Source: Amycolatopsis thermoflava N1165
GTDB lineage: Bacteria > Actinomycetota > Actinomycetes > Mycobacteriales > Pseudonocardiaceae
Reading direction: 5' to 3'
DNA: 64,000 bases
Assembly (NCBI RefSeq): GCF_000473265.1
Contig: NZ_KI421511.1
Coordinates: forward strand, 372,001 to 436,000
Numbering within the stretch: the first letter of the stretch is position 1; every line of letters begins with the position of its first letter. Below the pieces are notes generated by a model. It saw nothing but the letters and a program-made list of their open reading frames with translations. It did not search any database and had not been told where the DNA came from. Shown piece by piece: positions 17,832 through 25,572 of the stretch. Position numbers and translations under genes: made by a program.

Positions 17832-18602
17832 ATGGGAAGCCATAATTCCAACAACCGTGCTCCCCGAAAGGCGCTCCTGTTTTCCCCGGACAGGTACCGC
17901 CCACGGCACGCAGCCAAACCGAAGAACCTCGGCCGGATCAGTACGCGCACGTCCGTTTCGGCGGGCCTGCTCATGATGTCCATGGCCGGCTCCGCCAGCC
18001 CGCTCGCCATGGCGAGCACCGGTGGCGAAGCCGTTCCCCCGGCGCCCGTCGCCGGCGCTGCCCCGGTCGCCGACGCAACCCCGGTCCTCCCGGTCCTCGG
18101 GCCGCCGTCGACGTGGATCGTCACCACGCCGGCGCCGGTCCTGGACATCCCCGCCGCCCCCGAGACCGCCCCCACGGAGACCGTCGCCGCGGAAACCCCC
18201 GCCGCGGCGCCGGCTCCGGCCCCGGAGGTCTTCGACACCACCGGTGACGAGCTCGCCGGCTGGATCAACGAGGCCATCCGGGTCATGCGGGCGCAGGGTG
18301 TGCCGGTCGACGGCGGTGACGTGCGGGCGATCCGCACGATCATCGACAAGGAGTCGAGCGGCGACCCGCAGGCCGTCAACCGCTGGGACAGCAACTGGCG
18401 CGCAGGTCACCCCTCCAAGGGGCTGATGCAGTGCATCGACTCGACCTTCAACGCGCACAAGCTGCCCGGCTACGACGACATCTTCAACCCGGTGCACAAC
18501 ATCATCGCCGGGGTGCGCTACACCATCAGCCGCTACGGCGGTTTCGACGGTCACCCCGGGCTGAAGTCGATGCTCAAGGGCAGCGGCTACCGCGGTTACT
18601 GA
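17832..18602 (+). CDS. Secreted/exported lytic transglycosylase (SLT domain)
   Basis: 256 residues. A basic N-terminus and a hydrophobic stretch (TSVSAGLLMMSMAGSASPLAMA, about 40-61) suggest an export signal; residues 65-133 are an Ala/Pro/Thr-rich linker. The C-terminal 120 residues are an SLT lysozyme-like domain with the catalytic Glu174 in DKESSGD, then SKGLMQCIDSTF and a YDDIFNPVHNIIAGVRY segment. It should cut peptidoglycan glycan strands outside the cell. The ATG at 17832 has a strong ribosome binding site 10 bases upstream, and a very stable terminator follows the stop. Confidence 0.88.
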   Translation: MGSHNSNNRAPRKALLFSPDRYRPRHAAKPKNLGRISTRTSVSAGLLMMSMAGSASPLAMASTGGEAVPPAPVAGAAPVADATPVLPVLGPPSTWIVTTPAPVLDIPAAPETAPTETVAAETPAAAPAPAPEVFDTTGDELAGWINEAIRVMRAQGVPVDGGDVRAIRTIIDKESSGDPQAVNRWDSNWRAGHPSKGLMQCIDSTFNAHKLPGYDDIFNPVHNIIAGVRYTISRYGGFDGHPGLKSMLKGSGYRGY

Positions 18603-18646
18603 CGACAACGGGCGCCCGTCCACTTCGGACGGGCGCCCGTCGTCGT
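18602..18646. terminator. Bidirectional intrinsic terminator
   Basis: Two 20-base arms at 18602-18621 and 18627-18646 pair with a single mismatch around a five-base loop (ACTTC). It sits exactly between the stops of the convergent transglycosylase and allophanate hydrolase genes and overlaps the latter's final base. There is no long U run, as is usual in G+C-rich actinomycetes. Confidence 0.85.
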
Positions 18647-20271
18647 CAGCTCGACAGGTACGCCCGCCAGCCGCCGTACGCGGTGATGTCCCTGGCAGGG
18701 TCCGCGCACGAGGTGTCGGCCACGAAACCGAGCACAGTGGACCCGTCGTCGAGCGTCAACGGGCCCAGGTGCAGGGGCGGCGCGATCGTCGGCAGCAGCG
18801 CGCCGATCGCCACCTCCGGCAGGTCCCACACCTCCAGCTCGATCCCGCCCGCCGGGCCGTCTCCCGTGTGGAGCAGCCCCGGCCGCGGAAACGGGCCGTC
18901 CACTGTGTACATTCGGTGGCCGGGTCCGGTGCGGGCCCGGCTGTGCAGCACCCCGCCCAGCCGCACCAGGTCGACGTTCGCCGGCTGACCGGACAGGTGC
19001 GCGCCCGCGACGGCCAGCAGCGTCCGGGTCGCGGGCGGTGTGACCGTCTCACCGGTCCAGCGCGCCGCCAGGTCCAGCAGCGGCCCGTCCGCGAACGCCG
19101 GCGCGAGCAGCTGCACCCCGAACGGCAGCCCGTCGGCCCGTGACCCGGCAGGCACGGCGACCGCGCACAGGTCGAGCAGGTTCGCCATGTTCGTGAACGT
19201 GCCCAGCCGCGTGTTGACCCCGACCGGATCGGCCGCGACCTCCGCCAGCGTCGGGTGCCCCGGCGTCACCGGCAGCAGCAGCGCGTCCGCGCCGGTGAAG
19301 GCCCGCTCCGCGAGCCGACGCAACCGGGCCAGCTCGTGCAGGCCCGCGAAGGTGTCCGCGCCCGAGTACCGGTCCGCGCCGCGCACGATGCTCCGCACCG
19401 TCGGGTCCACGCCCGGCCCGTCGAGCAGGTGCCCGAACGCCGCCAGCCGCTCGGCCACGAACGCCGCCTCGTAGAGCAGCCGCGCGGCCGCCAGGAACGG
19501 CGTGACGTCCACCCGCACCACGTGCCCGACCCGCGCCGCGTGGGCGAGCGCGTCCTGCCACGCCGCTTCGTGCTCCGGGTCCAGGTCGAGCGGGCCGTCC
19601 GGCACCGCGATCACCCGCATCCGGCGCGCGACGCCCGGCGGCAGCAGCGCGGGCGCCGGCCGCGACCACGGATCGGCCTCGTCGAACGCCACCAGCGCGT
19701 CCAGCACCGGCCGCGCCTCGGCGACCGTCCTGGTCAGGGTGGTGATGCAGTCCAGCGACGGGCACGCCGGCAGCAACCCGCGCGTGGACACCAGTCCGCG
19801 GGTCGGCTTCACGCCGACCAGGCCGTTGAACGCCGCGGGGACCCGGCCGCTGCCCGCGGTGTCCGTGCCCAGGGCGAACGGCACCACACCGAGCGCGACC
19901 GCCACCGCGCTGCCCGAGCTGCTCCCGCCGCTGACATGCGCCGGCGAGAAGACGCTGTGGCACGCGCCGTAGGGGGAGCGGGTGCCGACCAGGCCGGTGG
20001 CGAACTGGTCCAGGTTGGTCTTGCCGATTGGCACCGCGCCGCGGTCCAGCAACCGCTGCACGGCGAACGCGGTCTCGGTCGCCGGGGTGTCCCGCGCCGG
20101 GCACCCGCCGGTGGTCGGCACCCCGGCGATGTCGATGTTGTCCTTGACCGCGAACGGGATTCCGGCCAGCGGACCATCCGAGGTGGACTGAACCCGGTCC
20201 TCGTCCAGCAGCGAGATGAACGCCGGCTGGTCCACGTCCCGCGCCGCCTTCAGCGCGACCAGCGGAGTCAT
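18646..20271 (-). CDS. atzF: Allophanate hydrolase
   Basis: 541 residues: an amidase-signature domain (about 1-430) followed by the C-terminal allophanate hydrolase domain (TRTLLAVAGAHLSGQPAN onward). The catalytic Lys in VKDN (Lys43), the cis-Ser in SGGSSSGSA (near 117) and the nucleophile Ser in GTDTAGSGRVPAA (near 141) are all present. It converts allophanate to ammonia and carbon dioxide. Its ATG overlaps the upstream carboxyltransferase stop by four bases, and it is the last gene of the guanidine-riboswitch operon, so it completes nitrogen release from guanidine-derived allophanate. Confidence 0.9.
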   Translation of the reverse strand: MTPLVALKAARDVDQPAFISLLDEDRVQSTSDGPLAGIPFAVKDNIDIAGVPTTGGCPARDTPATETAFAVQRLLDRGAVPIGKTNLDQFATGLVGTRSPYGACHSVFSPAHVSGGSSSGSAVAVALGVVPFALGTDTAGSGRVPAAFNGLVGVKPTRGLVSTRGLLPACPSLDCITTLTRTVAEARPVLDALVAFDEADPWSRPAPALLPPGVARRMRVIAVPDGPLDLDPEHEAAWQDALAHAARVGHVVRVDVTPFLAAARLLYEAAFVAERLAAFGHLLDGPGVDPTVRSIVRGADRYSGADTFAGLHELARLRRLAERAFTGADALLLPVTPGHPTLAEVAADPVGVNTRLGTFTNMANLLDLCAVAVPAGSRADGLPFGVQLLAPAFADGPLLDLAARWTGETVTPPATRTLLAVAGAHLSGQPANVDLVRLGGVLHSRARTGPGHRMYTVDGPFPRPGLLHTGDGPAGGIELEVWDLPEVAIGALLPTIAPPLHLGPLTLDDGSTVLGFVADTSCADPARDITAYGGWRAYLSS

Positions 20272-22250
20272 CGAGCCCACCTCTCCCGTTCGGCGTCGAA
20301 CGCCGCCTGCCTGCGTTTGCGGAACAACGCGATCTCCTCGCGGTGCCTCGACTCCAGCTCGTCCACTTCGGACAACGAGAACCGTGCCGGTCTGGTGTCC
20401 AACCCGGATCGCCCGGCCTTGACGTCCGCCCGCAGATCGGCCAGCTCCTCGGCGCTGACCGGCGTGAACCGCAAGCGGTCGAACTGGCGCAGCAACCACG
20501 GCGGCTCGTCCGAACCCGGCACGTGCCGCCACACCGGGACCGTCCGCCCGACCAGCTGGTAGCCACCAGGGCCTTCCATCCCGTACACGCACAGGTACGC
20601 CCCGCCGATGCCGACGGCGTTCTGCGGCGTCCACGTCCGCGCCGGGTTGTACTTCGTGGTCACCAGCCGGTGCCGCGGATCGATCGGCAACGCCACCGGG
20701 GCGCCCAGGTACACGTCGCCCAGTCCGATCACCAGGTACGTGGCCTCACGCAGGATCCGGAACACGTCGTCCCGTGCGGGCAGGTCGTTGATGCGCCGGA
20801 TGAACTCGACGTTGTCCGGGCACCACGGCGCGTCCGGCCGCACCGAACGCGTGTAGCGCGCCATCGCCTCGTGTGCGGCCGGGTGGTCGAACGCGATCGG
20901 CAGCGTCACCTCCCGCACGTCGAGCGTCACCCCAGCCGGATCGGGCACCGCACCGGCCAGCTCGTCGAGCAGCCCGGCCAGCCGTTCCAGCGGCAGCCGG
21001 CCCGGATCCACCTGGACCAACAGCGAGCGCACGCCCTCCACGATCTCGGTGACCCCGTCCGTCGCCGTCGCCCGCAGCGCCTCGGCGAGCAGGTGCACCC
21101 ACACCCGCACGTGCAGGTCCAGCACGGCGGGCCCGGCCTCGACGAGCAGGTGGTGGTCACCGGCCCGGCGCAGCACCACCGCCGGGTCCGCCCGCTCCCG
21201 CAGAAAACCGTGCTCCCGCAACAGTTCCGGTCGCGGCGCGGGCAACACCGGCGCCGGAGCGGGCGTGCCGGCGAACTCGGCCGCGACGGCCGCCCGCGGA
21301 TCGGCCAGCAGTGCGGCCCGCTCCGCGTTGATGACCTCGGCTTCCGCCGGGGACACCAAGGCGAGCCGCACCGGGTCGCCCGGCCGGGCCTGCGCGAGCA
21401 TCCACCGGTCCGCGCGGATCACGGTGAACGGCACCACGAACCCGCCGAGGCTCGGCCCGTCCGGGCCGACCACGACCGGCGTGTCGCCGGACAGCATGAT
21501 CCCGCCCACCGGGTAGGCGCTGTCGTGGATGTTCGACGGGTGCAGGCCCGCCTCACCGCCGTCGCGCCGCGACCACTTCGGCGGGGGACCGGTCAGCCGC
21601 ACCCCCGTGCGGTCGGCGCGGTGGTCGACCGTCCACAGTGTCTCCAGCAGCGAATACGCGCCCTCTTCGGTGAGGTACTCGGGAGCGCCGTGCGGTCCGG
21701 CCAGCACCCGGACCGTCCACTCGGTCCCGATGTGGGGCAGGACCGGCGCCACGTCCAGCGGCGCGGTGAGGTTCTCGGTGCGGCCGACGGTCAGCTGGTC
21801 CCCGGCGGCGAGCGCCCGCCCGTCGAGGCCGCCGAACCCGCCGAGCAGGAACGTTGCGCGGCTGCCGAACACCTCGGGGACGCGGATCCCACCCGCGACC
21901 GCCAGGTACGCGCGCATCCCGGGTCCGTCGCACGGGCCGACGTCGAGCACCGACCCCGCCGCCACCGGCGTGACGATCCCCGGGCGCAGCGGACGGCCGT
22001 CCACGGTGGCCCGGTGCGCCGCGCCGGCCAGGCACACCGTGGTGCGCCGGTCGAAGCGCAGCACCGGCCCGGTGACCACCGCCTCCAGGCCGGCCGCGTC
22101 CGGCGGGTTGCCCACCGCGGCGTTGGCCAGCGCGAAGGACAGGTCGTCCCACGCGCCCGAGGGCGGCACCCCGACGTCCCACATGCCGCCGCGGCCGGTC
22201 AGGTCCTGCACCGTCGTCTGAGTGCCTGGCTTCAGCACTTCCACGGTCAC
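20268..22250 (-). CDS. Urea/guanidine carboxylase carboxyltransferase portion (PxpC-PxpB-like fusion)
   Basis: 660 residues. Residues 1-310 are an AHS2/KipA domain (VEVLKPGTQTTVQDL, VGVPPSGAWDDLSFALAN) and about 357-600 an AHS1/KipI domain (HVRVWVHL to the KYNPARTWTPQNAVGIGGAYL block). Urea carboxylases and guanidine carboxylases of about 1200 residues carry these two domains between an N-terminal biotin carboxylase and a C-terminal biotinyl domain; both of those are absent here, and the protein ends right after the family's RRQAAFDAERERW helix. The GTG at 22250 overlaps the preceding stop by four bases. Within this operon it should carboxylate guanidine or urea, but only if biotin carboxylase and carrier act in trans. 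Confidence 0.85.
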   Translation of the reverse strand: MTVEVLKPGTQTTVQDLTGRGGMWDVGVPPSGAWDDLSFALANAAVGNPPDAAGLEAVVTGPVLRFDRRTTVCLAGAAHRATVDGRPLRPGIVTPVAAGSVLDVGPCDGPGMRAYLAVAGGIRVPEVFGSRATFLLGGFGGLDGRALAAGDQLTVGRTENLTAPLDVAPVLPHIGTEWTVRVLAGPHGAPEYLTEEGAYSLLETLWTVDHRADRTGVRLTGPPPKWSRRDGGEAGLHPSNIHDSAYPVGGIMLSGDTPVVVGPDGPSLGGFVVPFTVIRADRWMLAQARPGDPVRLALVSPAEAEVINAERAALLADPRAAVAAEFAGTPAPAPVLPAPRPELLREHGFLRERADPAVVLRRAGDHHLLVEAGPAVLDLHVRVWVHLLAEALRATATDGVTEIVEGVRSLLVQVDPGRLPLERLAGLLDELAGAVPDPAGVTLDVREVTLPIAFDHPAAHEAMARYTRSVRPDAPWCPDNVEFIRRINDLPARDDVFRILREATYLVIGLGDVYLGAPVALPIDPRHRLVTTKYNPARTWTPQNAVGIGGAYLCVYGMEGPGGYQLVGRTVPVWRHVPGSDEPPWLLRQFDRLRFTPVSAEELADLRADVKAGRSGLDTRPARFSLSEVDELESRHREEIALFRKRRQAAFDAERERWAR

Positions 22251-22864
22251 CACCAGCCCAGCAGCCGCACCGGCGTGGGGTTCCAGCCGTTGCACGGGTT
22301 GTTCAGCTGCGGGCAGTTGCTGATCAGCACGTACAGGTCGCGTTCGGCGCGCACCTCGACGTACTTGCCCGGCGCGGACAGGCCGTCTTCGAACGTCAGC
22401 CCGCCTTCGGCGGTCAGCGGCACGTTCATGAAGAAGTTGATGTTGTGCCCGAGCTGCCGCGCGCCGATGCCCACCTGCGCGCCGTAGCGCAGGAACGTCT
22501 CCCGGCAGGCGTGCTGGTGGCGGGTGTGCTCGCCGTAACGGACCACATTGGACTCCTGCGCACACGCCCCGCCCAGGGTGTCGTGGCGGCCGCACGTGTC
22601 CTCGGTGATCGTGGCCAGTACGTCCAGGTTCACCGACAGCAGACGCGACCCGGCGGTGAGGTAGGCGCTGCCCTGCTCCCGCACGGTGTCCATCGCGCTG
22701 TAGCGGTTGTCGAGGTCGGCGGCGTCGTAGAACAGCGTGTCCACGGCCTGGTTGCCGTGCAGGTCGACGATGCGGAACGTGCCGCCTGCCGGAATGGTGC
22801 CGAGGAAGCCGTCACCGTCGGCGACGGTCGTGTCGAGGGCGGCCTCGGTGATCGTGCCGGTCAT
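22247..22864 (-). CDS. Urea carboxylase-associated protein 2, DUF1989 (carboxyguanidine deiminase subunit)
   Basis: 205 residues, DUF1989. Typical family segments are FRIVDLHGNQAVDTLFYDA, the Cys/His-rich DTCGRHDTLGGACAQ (Cys91, His94, Cys101) and NINFFMNVPLT. Pairs of DUF1989 proteins next to guanidine carboxylase form a metal-dependent carboxyguanidine deiminase (CgdAB) that yields allophanate. Here the two DUF1989 genes are adjacent, with four-base overlaps on both sides, between permease and carboxylase. Confidence 0.85.
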   Translation of the reverse strand: MTGTITEAALDTTVADGDGFLGTIPAGGTFRIVDLHGNQAVDTLFYDAADLDNRYSAMDTVREQGSAYLTAGSRLLSVNLDVLATITEDTCGRHDTLGGACAQESNVVRYGEHTRHQHACRETFLRYGAQVGIGARQLGHNINFFMNVPLTAEGGLTFEDGLSAPGKYVEVRAERDLYVLISNCPQLNNPCNGWNPTPVRLLGWW

Positions 22865-23556
22865 GCCAGCACCCCCCGGGCGGCTCGCAGGGCGCGGGCG
22901 CTTTCGTCGCGGAACGTCCACGACGGATCGTCCTCGCCGGGTTCGGGCGCGGGCCGGACCTCGGCCAGCACGCCGCCGGGGTTCCACTGTGGATCGAGCG
23001 GGTGCGGCGACGTGGACAGGACGACCAGCACGTCCATCTCCGCCCGCAGGGTCACCCAGTCACCGGCCGACGCGTGGCCGGGCGCGAAGGTCAGCAGGCC
23101 GTCGCCGGAGATCGCGACCTTGCTGAAGAAGTTGACGCACGCGTGCAGGTCCGCCGGCCCGCGGCCGTGCTTGCGCAGCTCGCTCAGGAAGCCGTCGCGA
23201 GCGGACCGGCGCCACGCGTTGCGGTCGGCCGAATAGGACGACGGGCCGTACTTCGCCACGTCGACGGAATGGCCGCTCAGCGCGTCGTGCCAGTCCAGGG
23301 ACGACCCGGTGACCGAGCACAACGCGGTGCCACGGTCGGACATCAGCACCATCGGCGCGTGGATGCGGGCGCTCATCTGGGCTTTCAACGTGTCCGGAAC
23401 GTTGAGCCGGTCGACCGGGTGGTGCGCGGCGAACAGCAGCGTCGAGCAGTTCGCCCCCTCGCCGGTGGCGGTCAGTTTCAGCTCCCGGCCGCCGCGGACC
23501 AGGACCGACCACGCGGCGCCGCCGGGGATCTCGTGGGACAGCAGGACCTCGCTCAC
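22861..23556 (-). CDS. Urea carboxylase-associated protein 1, DUF1989 (carboxyguanidine deiminase subunit)
   Basis: 231 residues, the second DUF1989 member. HEIPGGAAWSVLVRGGREL at the N-terminus, GTALCSVTGSSLDWHDALSGH in the middle (the position of the metal-binding segment) and ACVNFFSKVAISGDG near residue 150 are characteristic. It likely pairs with the next gene as a heteromer that hydrolyses carboxyguanidine. The GTG at 23556 overlaps the permease stop, and its stop overlaps the following ATG, so the three are tightly coupled. Confidence 0.85.
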   Translation of the reverse strand: MSEVLLSHEIPGGAAWSVLVRGGRELKLTATGEGANCSTLLFAAHHPVDRLNVPDTLKAQMSARIHAPMVLMSDRGTALCSVTGSSLDWHDALSGHSVDVAKYGPSSYSADRNAWRRSARDGFLSELRKHGRGPADLHACVNFFSKVAISGDGLLTFAPGHASAGDWVTLRAEMDVLVVLSTSPHPLDPQWNPGGVLAEVRPAPEPGEDDPSWTFRDESARALRAARGVLA

Positions 23557-25070
23557 GCGGCACCCTCCAGAACCGGCGCCAGCGCGGGGCGGCGGGCCTG
23601 CACGAAGTAGGCCAGCGCGCCCACGAGCAGGGCGCCGGCCAGGAACAGGGGAGCGAACCACTGCAGGTACGGGTGCCCGCCTTCGGGGTCGAACACCTCC
23701 GCGCGCGGCCAGCCCAGGTTGACCGCCATCGCCGCGCCCCACACCACCGCGAGCACGTTGACGACCACACCCCAGCGGCCGAGCCCGAAGTGGCCCGGCG
23801 CGGCAGGCAGCTCACCCCGCAGGCGGCGGACCAGCAGCGGCAGCGTCACCATCAGGTAGGCCAGGTAGAGCAGCATGATGCAGACGCTGGCGACAGTGGT
23901 GAACAGCGCCGGGTTGCCGATGTTGATCAGCAGCACCGCGGCCGCGACCACCGCGACCACCACGGAGGCGCGGACGGGGGTGCCGGTGCGCGGGTTGACC
24001 TTCGCCAGGCCGTCGGCGAAGGGCAGGACGCGGTCGCGGGCCATCGAGAACACCATGCGGGTGGCGGCGGTCTGGATCGCCAGCGTGCACACCGTCACCG
24101 CGATCGCGACGTCCACCAGGAAGACGCGGCCGAGCGTGTCGCCGAGCCGGCTCATCAGCACCCCGGGAAGGCCAAGGGCAGGGTCGCCGAGGCTGCCGTC
24201 GGTGACGCTGCCCGCGGCCATCAGGGTGGCCAGCAGCATGAGCGCGCCGCCGAGACCGGAGATCAGCACCGCGCGCAGGATGGTGCGCGGCGTGGTGCGG
24301 CGCGGGTTGTGCGTCTCCTCGGACAGCTCGCCCGCGCTGTCGAAGCCGACCAGCACGTAGGCGGCCATCAACCCGGACACCGCGAACGCCCACAGGTAGC
24401 TGTGGCCCTCGACGCCCTGCGTCTGCAGCACCACACCGGGGCCGCGCTCGGCGCGGGAGAACAACGCGACGCACAACAGCGCGACGCCCACCAGTTCGCA
24501 GGTGACGCCCACGCTGTTGACGACCGACATCAGGCGGACGCCGATCGCGTTGATCGCCGTGGTGACGGCCAGCAGCAGCACGCCCAGCAGGACCGCGTTG
24601 GCCGCGCCGGTGGGGGAGGTCAGCGCGGAGTCGCCGGGGATCAGCTGGAAGCCAGACCAGACCGGCGGCAGCACGACCTGCAGGGCGATCGCGGCGCCGG
24701 CGAGGGTGACCGTCTGCGCGACGATCATCAGCCAGCCCGCGGTCCAGCCCCACAACCGCCCGCCGAGGCGGCTCGACCACTGGTAGATGACGCCCGAGAT
24801 CGGGTAGCGGGCCGCCAGCTCGGCGAAACACAGCGCGACGAGCAGCTGCCCCGCCAGCACGATCGGCCAGGTCCAGAAGAACGCCGGGCCGGCGAAGGAG
24901 AAGCCGAAGAAGAACAGCTGGAAGACGGTCGTGAGGATGGAGACGAAGGAGAACCCCGCGGCGAACGACCCGTAGGACCCGATCTTGCGTTTCAGCTGCT
25001 GGCCGTAGCCGAAGCCGGAGAGGTCCCCGGCGTCGGCGTCTGGCGTGGTTGGGGGATGCGTGACGGACAT
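23553..25070 (-). CDS. APC superfamily permease, guanidine-operon type
   Basis: 505 residues with about 12 membrane segments. The N-terminal FGYGQQLKRKIGSYGSFAAGFSFVSILTTVF-type sequence and VGFDSAGELSEETHNPRRTTP (around residue 245) are typical of amino acid-polyamine-organocation permeases, including those next to urea carboxylase genes. It is the first gene after the guanidine-I riboswitch, with ribosome binding site GGAGG seven bases before the ATG at 25070. The likely substrate is guanidine or a related nitrogen compound, inferred from context. Confidence 0.87.
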   Translation of the reverse strand: MSVTHPPTTPDADAGDLSGFGYGQQLKRKIGSYGSFAAGFSFVSILTTVFQLFFFGFSFAGPAFFWTWPIVLAGQLLVALCFAELAARYPISGVIYQWSSRLGGRLWGWTAGWLMIVAQTVTLAGAAIALQVVLPPVWSGFQLIPGDSALTSPTGAANAVLLGVLLLAVTTAINAIGVRLMSVVNSVGVTCELVGVALLCVALFSRAERGPGVVLQTQGVEGHSYLWAFAVSGLMAAYVLVGFDSAGELSEETHNPRRTTPRTILRAVLISGLGGALMLLATLMAAGSVTDGSLGDPALGLPGVLMSRLGDTLGRVFLVDVAIAVTVCTLAIQTAATRMVFSMARDRVLPFADGLAKVNPRTGTPVRASVVVAVVAAAVLLINIGNPALFTTVASVCIMLLYLAYLMVTLPLLVRRLRGELPAAPGHFGLGRWGVVVNVLAVVWGAAMAVNLGWPRAEVFDPEGGHPYLQWFAPLFLAGALLVGALAYFVQARRPALAPVLEGAA

Positions 25071-25105
25071 ACCCACCTCCGGATCAGTCCCCGGACCACG
25101 CACGC

Positions 25106-25134
25106 AGCCCGGGGCCGTGATGGCCTCCCGGGCT
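25106..25134 (-). promoter_or_regulatory. Expression-platform hairpin of the guanidine-I riboswitch
   Basis: The last conserved aptamer bases (plus-strand 25127-25134) are perfectly complementary over eight bases to 25106-25113, with a 13-base loop. This hairpin would compete with the ligand-bound aptamer, as expected for a switch. No U-run follows, so termination would be Rho-like or non-canonical. Confidence 0.65.
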
Positions 25135-25225
25135 TTTCTCCCGCCGTGGAACGGTTCCGCATCCGGTGCGGACCGCCTGCGTCTCTCGGACCAGACCCAC
25201 CCGGCGGTGGCGGAACCCTAGACGC
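25124..25225 (-). ncRNA. Guanidine-I (ykkC) riboswitch aptamer
   Basis: Read on the minus strand, the leader has the conserved blocks in order: CTAGGGTTCCGC (25221 to 25210), then CTGGTCCGAGAG, then a variable paired arm with GCGGTCCGCACC, and GAGAAAAGCCCGGGAGG (to 25124). These are the signature elements of the ykkC/guanidine-I class. It lies 54 bases before the first gene of an operon for permease, carboxyguanidine deiminase, carboxylase parts and allophanate hydrolase, exactly the expected regulon. Guanidine binding should turn the operon on. Confidence 0.93.
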
Positions 25226-25572
25226 GCCCCGCAACTGGTGCGGGTCGTGGAACAGTGCACCCGGCAGCGGTGTCACCGCCGCTTCGCCGGCGTTAACGTG
25301 GCGTATCGGTGATCGTTTCGCGGAGGCGGATCAGGTCATGCGGGGTTAACCCGGCTCGCGGTCGTCGACCGGGTCGTGCCGGTCGAGAGCAAGAGAAGAA
25401 TCGCTCGAACAGCGGTTTCTTCCCCGTCGATTGCGCCGACAGTGTGCAGATTCCGCCGGTATGTCACGGCTCGCGACAAGTGGTCCTTGTTGTTCACTCA
25501 ATGAGCGGGCAGACGCAGACCGCACCCGGCTGGTGTCTTTGATGAGTAACCGAATCTGGCACTGGGGGATCC
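25226..25572. other. Non-coding region between riboswitch and nuclease-like gene
   Basis: No gene is supported. The riboswitch promoter must lie in the right-hand part relative to the minus strand, but no clear -10/-35 pair stands out. An imperfect hairpin (GAAGAA 25395-25400 with TTCTTC 25417-25422, extended by CGCT/AGCG) and increasingly A/T-rich sequence lead into the gene at 25573. Confidence 0.4.
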
